Positions 56,240 to 64,000 of a stretch of DNA of 64,000 nt are shown piece by piece. Each line of letters begins with the position of its first letter. The stretch's first letter is position 1. The notes under the pieces are model-generated. The model was given only the letters and a program-made list of their open reading frames with translations. It was not told the DNA's origin and did no database searches. The stretch comes from Capra hircus (Eukaryota; Chordata; Mammalia; Artiodactyla; Bovidae), in assembly GCF_001704415.2 (NCBI RefSeq), contig NC_030819.1, positions 37,442,575 through 37,506,574 on the forward strand, given 5' to 3'. The translations under genes were made by a program, and so were the position numbers.

Positions 56240-56520
56240 GGAGAAGGCAATGGCAACCCACTCCAGTACTCTTGCCTGGAAAATCCCATGGACGGAGGAG
56301 CCTGGCAGGCTGCAGTCCATGGGGTGGCGAAGAGTCGGACACGACTGAGCAACTTCACTTTCACTTCTCACTTTCATGCATTGGAGAAGGAACTGGCAAC
56401 CTACTCCAGTGTTCTTGCCTGGAGAATCCCAAGGATGGGGGAGCCTGGTGGGCTGCCGTCCATGGGGTCGTACAGAGTCGGACACGACTGAAGCGACTTA
56501 GTAGCAGCAGTAGCAGCAGG
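56240..56520 (+). mobile_element. Bov-A2 SINE, full dimer
   Basis: Forward: GAGAAGGCAATGGCAACCC, two Bov-A units joined by TTCACTTTCACTTCTCACTT, ending in repeated GCAGCAGTAGCAGCAGG. Well preserved. TSD not resolved. Several open frames here, including the tail of a 201-codon minus-strand frame (56361-56966), are SINE-derived. Confidence 0.95.
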
Positions 56521-57026
56521 AAGACATTAAAAACGAGAAATGTAAGGTGGGTCTGCTTCACATAGAAGACTTGGAATGAATGCCTCTGTGTTGATTTCTC
56601 ATTTTGTGCTGGTTTCCTTGTCAAGCTTGCATGCTTTGATAGCTTCCCAGTGCCCTGAACTCTTTTCCCTTTTGTGTATTTGTTTGTAAACTCCACTGCT
56701 GTTTTCACTGCTGCTGTCCAGCCATTTGAAGCCTGTGGTCTAAGTGCGACCATGAAGGAGATCTCATTATTGGTGAAATTCTTTGAGGTTGTTTTCTGTG
56801 ATGTATACTTGATGGCTAATTCTTGAAAGTAATAATAGACAGCCATCTGAAATTCTTGTATGCTACCAAGTACTCTTGCATTATTGTATGTAATTTTCAT
56901 ATGGCGTTTTTGAGGTAGCTGGTAGCACTTCTCTCTTATTGGTAAAGAGATGCTCTCACTGAGCATGGTAGTTTGGATCTAACCAAGGCTATACGGGAAA
57001 ACAGCTTTCTGAATAAAAGGTCTGAT
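56521..57026. other. Unassigned sequence
   Basis: About 0.5 kb. The minus-strand 201-codon open frame spans it, but half of that frame is Bov-A2 and the rest shows no domain. Confidence 0.45.
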
Positions 57027-57040
57027 TTGCTGTATTTGGG

Positions 57041-57241
57041 ATTTAGTCACTCAGTCGCGTCTGACTCTTGCTACCCCATGACTGTAGCCTGCCAGGCTCC
57101 TCTGTCCATGGGATTCTCCAGGCAAGAATACTGGAATGGGTTGACATTTCCTTTTCCAGGGGATCTTCCCGACCCAGGAATCAATCCCTGGTCTCCTGCA
57201 TTGCAGGCAGATTCTTCCCCAGCCGAACTATGCGGAAAGCC
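57041..57241 (-). mobile_element. Bov-tA SINE, full length
   Basis: Reverse: TTTAGTCACTCAGTCGCG, TCCATGGGATTCTCCAGGC, GGGGATCTTCCCGACCCAGG, end GCGGAAAGC. TSD TTGCTGTATTTG (57027-57038) and TTGTTGCATTTG (57242-57253), two mismatches. Confidence 0.95.
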
Positions 57242-57398
57242 TTGTTGCATTTGCTGATATAAATACACCAACCATGATGGATTCCAAGTTACAAAAGTGT
57301 AGTTGCAGGGTTGTGTAGAGATGCACACAGACCTCTTTGATGAGTCTATCTCAACTAGCTCCAGCTCCTCTCTGGCTGTTTCACCAAAGCTAATGTTG

Positions 57399-57467
57399 TG
57401 TTTTCCTTCCTCCTTTCCTTTCCTCCTTCTCTCCTTCCCTTTCTGTCTCCTTCCCTGCTCCCCCTAG
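57399..57467. repeat. Polypyrimidine tract ending in acceptor-like CTAG
   Basis: About 69 nt of C/T (TTTTCCTTCCTCCTTTCC ... CCCTGCTCCCCCTAG). It has the shape of a strong 3' splice site, but also of ordinary simple sequence. Confidence 0.85.
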
Positions 57468-57680
57468 GCAGTTATTTTACAGAATCTTCTGTATCACTAT
57501 CTCAAGGACATCATGTCCCGTTTGTAGCTTCTTCTATTAGGAATTTCTTAAGAGACATGGAATTATAATCAAATGTTAACATCTAGCACCCTTCTTGCCT
57601 TAAACTGAAGTTGAATTAATAGAATTTATTATATTGTCTCTCTCTTTTTTTTTAACTCTTGATAAGGACAGTGTTTGAGT

Positions 57681-57714
57681 ATGCTGTCGGATCAAATGCT
57701 GTCGGATCAAATGC
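57681..57714. repeat. 15-bp perfect tandem duplication
   Basis: ATGCTGTCGGATCAA at 57681-57695 and 57696-57710, followed by ATGC of a third. Perfect match with a CpG in each unit, hence likely recent. Confidence 0.95.
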
Positions 57715-59335
57715 CCGATCATTCCAGGTGTGAGCGGTAACTTTGTGAAACTTAACAAGTCAAACTGATTTTATTCACAGCACCAACTGTTCTTAGTTTA
57801 ACTCGGAATGCTTTTTTCTTTTCCATGCCTTCTTTCCCCCTGCATAGCCTGTACCCTAAACCCCTTTTTCTTCAGGATAGGATTTGGCTGACGTAGTTAT
57901 GTAGTAGCCGAGTTGGGAGGATGCTGGATCTCAGGGATAATGAAAACTGTGAGGATCATCAGTCATTTTTATTCATAATTGCAGAGGAAATGGCCAGTGT
58001 TGCAATCTCCTTCTGGTTGCATATTTTGATGGAAAGTCTTAAACACTTGTCTAATCTCCTTCCCCTTGTCAATTTCTACCTGATGATAAATCTCAGAAAG
58101 CACGTGTCTTAGAGTTTTCATTTATCCTGTTTCTGGCTGTAACACTGACTTCCTTGAAAACTGGAGTGCATTAGAAATCATTGCATTTTGTCAAATGCCC
58201 TGCTCTTTCTGAGACCTCGAGCAGGATGTCATGGACAGCTTGCTGCTGCCATCTCTGAAGGATTTGCCCCAGTGTGATTAGGGTACCCATCTTCTTTCTT
58301 TAGCAGAGCCCTGATAGGTGAATGGAAGTAGGAAGTGCTTGAATCCATCAGTGGGCCTGGCTTGCTTGCTTTTTCTTCGTATTTGACTGTACAGAAATTG
58401 TGTTAGTCCACAAGTTGTGTGTAATTTGAAAAAAAAAAATTGTTCAACTGAATTTCTAAAATTACTTCTAGAAGTTTATGCATGGAATAACATTTTAGCC
58501 AATATAAATATGAGGCTTGTAAAGTCTTCCTTACAACCAAATTCTGTGTAAGAATGACCTTGTTGTAAAGGCAGGCCATGTTTTTCTTTTCCATCATGTC
58601 AGACCTCTAGAAGACGTGGCTGCAGACCCTGGGGTTTCCCACTCGGAATGCCAACATATGTTTGACCCCCAAAGATTTGGAAATTGTTGAGATTTTATGA
58701 CTGGCTGACACTTACATTTAATGCTCAGGCCACAATACTGAGGGATGAGAGCAGATGTCCATGGGGGCCAGGGGCTGAGTTGATGTTACTATTACAGAGG
58801 GCACGGAAAGAAAAGCCTGGAGGGTTCCAGTGCGGTTTGCATCATGGGCAGTTTATTTTGCTTTTCTCGAGGAACGTTTTAAAGGAGTAGATTTTATCAT
58901 CTTAGATATTAAAGTTGGAAGCATTTTCCACAAGACAAAGAAATTTCCCAGGGAAAAAGAAATGTTTTTTCTCAGTCTAATTATAAGAAGAGATGCAAAG
59001 TGAAACGGATCTGTTTCCTGCTTTTATTTCAACATATAGATCTTTGATTGCAAGGGACTCAAGTTAAAAAGACCTATTGTGAATAAGCTTCTTGACAGTT
59101 AAAACTGATTTTCTATGTGAGCAGTATAAGGAAACTACTTTCTGTGATTATTCTGAAATAATTATACTGATTTATGATGGATATGTTTGTTATCCAAAGA
59201 GATTTACATTGAAATGGAATTAAATTCAAATACTTTATAGCCAAAGAAGTCTTTCAGTTTGAAGTCTTCATATGGGGAGTTAGTATATATAGAAATGGAA
59301 ATATATATGTTTTTGGTAACTTCTGTTAGATAACT

Positions 59336-59565
59336 GGGGCTTCCTTGGTGGTTCAGCAATAAAGAATCTGCCTGCAATGCAGACAACCACCTGCCAAACA
59401 GTAGACATGGGTTCGATCTCTGGGTTGGGAAGATCCCCTGGAGAAGGAAATGGCAACCCACTCCTGTATTCTTACCTGGAAAATTCCATGGACAGAGTAA
59501 CCTGTCAGCCTGCAGTCCATGGGATCGCAAGGGTTGGACACAACTTAGCAACTAAATCACCACCC
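59336..59565 (+). mobile_element. Bov-tA SINE with enlarged head
   Basis: Forward: GGGGCTTCCTTGGTGGTTCAG, then about 20 extra bases (ACAACCACCTGCCAAACAG) before GGGTTCGATCTCTGG, through to TAGCAACTAAATCACC. TSD TTAGATAA at 59326-59333 and 59566-59573. Confidence 0.94.
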
Positions 59566-59614
59566 TTAGATAAATAAAGCACGCCTGATGTTTATTGTCT
59601 GTGTACATCAGTAA

Positions 59615-59818
59615 AGGGCTTCCCTGGTGGTTCAGCTGGTAAATTACCTGGCTGCAATGCAGGATACCTGGGTTCAATTCCTGGGTTGGGAAGATTCCCC
59701 TGGAGAAGGGAACAGCTACCCACTCCAGTATTCTGGCCTGGAGAATTCCATGGACTGTATGTATACCCCATGGGGTCACAAAGAGTTGGACATGGCTGAG
59801 TGACTTTCACTTTCACTT
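59615..59818 (+). mobile_element. Bov-tA SINE
   Basis: Forward: GGGCTTCCCTGGTGGTTCAG, GGGTTCAATTCCTGGG, then the variant body ACTGTATGTATACCCCATGG and tail GACTTTCACTTTCAC. The ACTGTAT body recurs in the second unit of the 61322 dimer, so both belong to one subfamily. Confidence 0.95.
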
Positions 59819-60999
59819 TACAGTAGTAAAAAGTAAGAACACAATGCAGTTTTTCAAAGTAAGAAGTCATCTCTGATAAGACTAAGATGTTGCCTAAATA
59901 TTTGAATGTTAGAGACCGAGATATAATTTTTAATGAAACAGTAATGAAATGTTTGGTAAAAACTGCATTTGTGAATGTTTTCAACAGTGACCCATTCCCA
60001 GAGGTGAATTTGCCTTGTTGAAGTATGTGTGGATCCATTTTGTATACCTGTTCAATAGTGGCTGCCCTCTTAGGGCATTTCTGCATCTTAAGTTGTGTCT
60101 GCAAGAGATGATTAGCCGTGTTTTATACATAAGAAAGTGCGATACTTGAAGAGAGGTGGAGAGATCCTGGAAAAATTTTAGTGAGCAAAGGTTTGAAGAA
60201 GTCATTTTGCAGAAACCTAATTACTAATTTAAAATTGCACTGAAGTTATTTCCTTCTTGGGGATGTTGCTTCTTTAGCTTAAAAAAAAATGTAGTAAAAG
60301 CAATAATTATAAGGACTTTCAAAGGTTTCCACAAGGCTTTGGTTGTTCCAACCCTGATTTCTCACCTTCTTTTGTAGCTGGTGTTCTTGAAGTTAGCATG
60401 AAGCTGGCAGGCACCTCTGAATAATCTGACCCCCCCTGCACCCTCCCCGTCTGTATGGAGTCTGGAGTCAGCAGTGCCCCTTGGCCTCAGCTCTGGTCCT
60501 GTCTGTTGTGATTCTTTCTTACCCTCTCTGGCTTCACCCCTGCAGGTAGACAGTGGTTGATGTGCCTGGACTTCTGCTTCTCTGTGTCTTTTCACTGCCC
60601 TGTGCCAGTTATTTTCAACTCAGACCATTTGAGAGCTTTGTCTGACTACATAAACATAAATACATGGAGTGTGTTTATCATTTCTATCTCTTTTGACAGT
60701 TGCCAGCTTATCTCAGGAAAACCGCTTTCCTTCTTTTTCTTCCGTGTGTAATAAAAAGATCATGACCCCATTTCGGCTATTCTGTCCCTTTTTATGGCAG
60801 TGTTAAACCTGTGTATATGTAGTTTATATTTAACAAATAGATTAAAATAGAATTTCCCAATAAAGAGAAGAGAGAGAAATAAGACGAAGATGTGATCTCA
60901 AATAGAATCAAGTGACTGGTCAGATTTAGAGGATTTCAGACTTCCTGGACTTGTGTGAATCATCTGTGTTGACTTTTTTGTGTGTGTGAATTGAATGCA
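59819..60999. other. Unassigned sequence
   Basis: About 1.2 kb. 60410-60560 is GC-richer. Open frames on both strands there (60362-60751) show no family. A9 near 60280. Confidence 0.45.
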
Positions 61000-61321
61000 T
61001 TTATGTATTCATATATTTTTAGCTCACGTTTTCACCAAAGTACAGGTCACCTGCAGAAAAGTGCACATGCACCAAGTGTACAAGTGGGTGAACTCCACAA
61101 AGTGAACATACACACTCCACGATCACTCAGATCCATTCTTCAAAAATGACCAGCAGCCACACACACACTGGTCAGCTCCTGTTTCACCTCCATCACTGTA
61201 GACAACTGTCTGTTCCTGATGCTACACAAGGACACATGCTCTTTTGTGTCTGTATTATTTCATGTAACATTATGTTTAAAATTTTTTTAATTGATGTATA
61301 ATTACTGTATTACATATTACA

Positions 61322-61633
61322 GGGCTTCCCTCATAGCTTAGTTGGTAAAGAATCTGCCTGCAATGCAGGAGACCCTGGGTCAGACAGATCCCCTGGAGAA
61401 GGGATAGGTTACCCACTCCAAGATTCTTGGGCTTCCCTTGTGGCTCAACTGGTAAAGAATCAGCGTGCAATGTGGGACACCTGGGTTTGATCCTTGGCTA
61501 GAAAAGATCCCCTGGAGAAGGGAAAGGCTACCCACTCCAGTATTCTGGCCTGGAGAATTCCATGGACTGTATAGTCCATGGGGTCACAAAGAGTCAGACA
61601 CAACTGAGCGACTTTCACTCACTTCCCTTCATC
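61322..61633 (+). mobile_element. Bov-tA SINE dimer in the younger L1
   Basis: Forward: unit 1 61322-61427 (GGGCTTCCCTCATAGCTTAG ... CAAGATTCTT), unit 2 from GGGCTTCCCTTGTGGCTCA (61429) to GACTTTCACTCACTTCCC. Imperfect TSD ACATATTACAGG (61312-61323) and ACGTATTAAAGG (61634-61645). Confidence 0.93.
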
Positions 61634-61645
61634 ACGTATTAAAGG

Positions 61646-61848
61646 TACATGTGTGCATGTGCTCAGGTGTGTCTGTTTATTTGTGACCTCACCACCTGTA
61701 GCCTGCCAAGCTCCTCTCTCTAGGGGATTTTTCCTGGCAAGAATACTGGAGTGGGTTGCCATTTCCTACTCTGGGGGGTCTTCCCAACCCAGTGATCAAA
61801 CCTGTGTCTCCTGCATTGGCAGGTGGATTCTGAGGCATCTGGGAATCC
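61646..61848 (-). mobile_element. Bov-tA SINE, second insertion in the younger L1
   Basis: Reverse: GTGCTCAGGTGTGTCTG, CTCTAGGGGATTTTTCCTGG, TTGCCATTTCCTACTCTGG, TGATCAAACCTGTGTCTCC, end GGCATCTGGGAATCC. It lies directly beside the dimer, in opposite orientation, forming a head-out pair. Confidence 0.92.
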
Positions 61849-62610
61849 TTACCTTTATTTATAGTTATTTAAACTTTAGTTACTATAAAATATTGGCTGT
61901 ATTCCCCATTTGTACAGTATATCCTTACAGCTTATTTTATTCCTGATAGTTTGTACGTCTTACCCCCTACTCCTCTATTGCTCCTCCCCTTTCCTCACTC
62001 CCCATTGGTAACCACTAGTTTCTTCTCTGTATCTGTGAGTCTGCTTCTTATCATTACTAGTTGAATTTTTTAAGATTCCATATATAAGTGACATCTACAG
62101 TATTTGTCTCAACATTATATTTTAAGATTCATTCTTACTGTTTTTTCATTGCTACATAATATTCTATCATAGGAATTTATCCAGAAACTTCCACAGATTT
62201 ATTTGTCCATTTTACTGTTGATGAGCATCTTGGTTGTTTCTACTTTGCAGCTGTAAGGAATACATTGCTGTGAATATTCTTGTGAATGCCTTTTGGCATG
62301 TTTAGGTACGTATTTCTTCATAGCATATTAGATAGAAGTGGAATTGCTGAGTCTTCAGAAATGTACTTTCATTTTTGTAGATATTGCCAGTTTTCCTTAC
62401 TGACTCTACCAATTTAGACATTCATCAGCAGTGTATAAAAGATACAGGTGCCCCATATTCCACTATTCTTTGTATTTTCTCACTCTCTTTTTGCCATTTT
62501 GATAGATATGTATTGATGTCTTAGTGGTGGCTTTAATTGGCATTTTCCTAGTGATTAATGGGAGTTGCATGCCTTTCATATGTTAAGGTCATTTGGCCAT
62601 CTTTGGGGAG

Positions 62611-63239
62611 AAACTTGTCCAGGTTTTTTTGGTCAGTTAAAAAACCTGGATCATCTGTCTTTTTTCCTTCTTGTTCATGTCTAAAATTGAACCATATCCT
62701 AAATCCAGGATGACATTTGGTAGGAAGGATGAGAATCATGGAAAAGTTATTCAGGTGGAAATATGTGTGTGTTCATTTAACAAAGAATTACTGAACATTC
62801 CTTTTATTCTATACCTTTTAATGGTAAAAAGGTAGTGTCTGCCTCTGCAATGTAATGGGGTGTTAAGGCAAGTCAAAAACATCAAGAATACTGAGGGTTG
62901 AGTGCTTTGCTAAATAGCAACAGGGAGAAAGCCCAGTGACAATGTGCAAGCAGGATGCATAATAGGCTCAGAGTTTTTAAGAAAAGGAACCAAAACTTAG
63001 ATGGAAAAGCGCAATTAGCCAGATGAAAATTTAGGATGGGGACCAGTTTCAGGTGGAAGAAACAAAATCATGAGAGATGGGAGTGCTTAAGGAAAGGAGG
63101 GGTGTGTTTTTGTGTTTACAGGGTTGTGTTGAACACTATTCACTAGTTTCTTTTAGTTACTATTTTCTGAACACCTCTCATAGGCTAAACCCTGTGTAAA
63201 TTGCAAGGACACAAGGGTGGATAAAGTGATTTACCGTAG
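62611..63239. other. Unassigned sequence
   Basis: About 0.63 kb with no named repeat or gene recognised. Confidence 0.5.
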
Positions 63240-63425
63240 CAGTGATAATATATAATATTTCCCTAGTGCTTCTTGTGCCCGGCACTGTGCTTAAGCACTA
63301 TGCTTGCACTGTTGCACTGAATTCACGTCTGTGACATAGGCATGGCTGTTACTACTGTTTTATATTTGAGAAAATCGTGTGCTCCAGAGGTTAAATAACT
63401 TCATTAAGGCTAGGAAGCCTCTATG
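63240..63425 (-). repeat. MIR SINE fragment
   Basis: Reverse MIR order: GTGCCCGGCACTGTGCTTAA, CTGTTTTATATTTGAGAAAA, CAGAGGTTAAATAACTTC, AAGGCTAGGAAGCC. Confidence 0.7.
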
Positions 63426-63770
63426 CTTTCTAGAAAATAGATTTGTTGGGGACTTTAGAAATTGCACAGAGAATTACATGTACGGATTGTAATTGCGTTG
63501 AGGTAGCAATGTTAGATACGGGCGTGTATGTGGTAACTGGATAGATAATAATAAACATTTTCTAGCATTGTTTTAAAATTGTCAGGGAAGTTTGTAATTT
63601 CCTTGATTCTGTCTTACTGCAGCTAAAATTTGAAGTGTTGGATGGACCAGTGTTACAGCTCTGTGTTATAGCTCAGTATTATTTGCAAGCAAGGGAGAAT
63701 ACATCCTCAAGGTGTTAGGGTGGGCCGACCCAAAAGACATGAAGAGAAGAGAAGCCCCAGGCTAAATTTT

Positions 63771-63878
63771 GGCTCCTCTTTTTAGTTGTTTTTTTTTTTT
63801 TTCCTACTCCCCCTGAGCCTGCCCGGCTCCTCTTTTTAGTTGTTTTTTTTTTTTTTCCTACTCCTCCTGAGCCTGCCC
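63771..63878. repeat. 54-bp tandem duplication, 53/54 identical
   Basis: The unit begins GGCTCCTCTTTTTAGTTG, then T14, then CCTACTCC..CTGAGCCTGCCC. Copies at 63771-63824 and 63825-63878 differ at one base (CCC/CTC) and have equal T14 runs. Likely a recent duplication or an assembly artefact. Confidence 0.96.
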
Positions 63879-64000
63879 GATGTAAACTGGGCTAGCCAGG
63901 AGGCTGTTTGCTTCACCTGAGGTCCTCAGTCTGGTCCTGAGACCTTCCTTGGTTCTATTTTGAAGAACTTTACTCTTCTCTGCCTTTAACCACCACTGTT

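Larger units (their letters stand above)
57254..59325. other. Unassigned sequence with pyrimidine tract and 15-bp duplication
   Basis: About 2 kb without a named repeat. It holds the C/T tract 57399-57467 ending CCCCCTAG, the duplication at 57681-57714, and an A10 run near 58430-58439. 58580-58880 is GC-richer. No gene called. Confidence 0.45.
61278..62110 (-). mobile_element. L1 3'-end fragment inserted in L1M
   Basis: Reverse younger L1: AAAATTTTTTTAATTGATG and TATAATTACTGTATTACA, then (after two SINE insertions) GTACAGTATATCCTTACAGC, TTGGTAACCACTAGTTTC, TCTGTGAGTCTGCTTC, CCATATATAAGTGACATC. A 12-bp TSD with one mismatch lies at 61266-61277 and 62111-62122. Confidence 0.88.
61000..62610 (-). 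repeat. Old L1M (L1ME-like) LINE, interrupted
   Basis: Left part 61000-61277: CTGCAGAAAAGTGCACATGC, GGTGAACTCCACAAAGTG, GCTCTTTTGTGTCTGTATT. Right part 62111-62610: ATTTGTCCATTTTACTGTTG, TGAATGCCTTTTGGCATG, TAGAAGTGGAATTGCTGAG, TTAATTGGCATTTTCCTAG. The parts join in L1 order at AACATTATGTTT once the 61278-62110 insertion is removed. Confidence 0.78.

Noticed and set aside
56361..56966. 201-codon minus-strand open frame, among the longest in the window
   Set aside because: Its C-terminal third is Bov-A2 sequence; the rest has no recognisable domain.
1..64000. A new defence, biosynthetic or other multi-gene system
   Set aside because: The window is ruminant non-coding DNA; no set of linked genes is present.

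Overview
This is nuclear DNA of a ruminant (Pecora, Bos-like; the species cannot be fixed from this window). The evidence is the repeat content. I count six copies of the BovB (RTE-type) LINE, about 24 loci of the tRNA-headed SINE Bov-tA, five Bov-A2 SINE dimers, and two CHR-2-type cetartiodactyl SINEs. Older mammalian repeats (L1/L1M, L2, MIR, one MLT1-type LTR and one mariner-type MITE) lie underneath. I found no protein-coding gene, tRNA, rRNA, CRISPR array or bacterial-type operon that I can support. Nearly all short open frames are translations of repeats; for example, the same peptide stretch (LQYSCLENPMDRGAW and variants) is read out of many Bov-tA copies.

Layout. 1-550: Bov-tA dimer abutting a BovB 3' piece. 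1960-3330: an L2 broken by an L1 and then by a SINE. 4.5-8.4 kb: reverse L1 tails with SINEs, then a degenerate TG-rich repeat. 8.4-15 kb: mostly unique, AT-rich, with one more GC-rich island near 10.05-10.49 kb. 15-20 kb: scattered SINE, MIR and BovB. 20.97-22.63 kb: the longest BovB, with a recognisable but broken reverse transcriptase, inserted next to L2. 23-29 kb: L1-derived sequence, ending in a long reverse L1M copy at 27.9-29.2 kb. 34.6-35.6 kb: a BovB carrying a Bov-A2. 37-40 kb: SINEs and a BovB with an unusually long target duplication. 41.6-43.1 kb: L1M, MIR and the MITE. 45.6-48.7 kb: a SINE cluster including a Bov-tA trimer and a MIR split by a dimer. 49-54 kb: sparse repeats. 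54.4-59.8 kb: MLT1, BovB and many SINEs. 61.0-62.6 kb: a nested L1/L1/SINE stack. The window ends in a fresh 54-bp tandem duplication.

The sequence reads as intergenic or long-intron DNA shaped by successive rounds of retroposition. Target-site duplications (TSDs) visible at many copies let the order of events be read. The 'system' here is the parasitic pair of BovB and the Bov SINEs: BovB would supply the reverse transcriptase, and the SINEs carry a tail shared with BovB. Only truncated BovB copies are present, so nothing in the window looks autonomous. Candidate exons are listed as findings with low support, because splice-like sites and short open frames occur often by chance in DNA of this kind.
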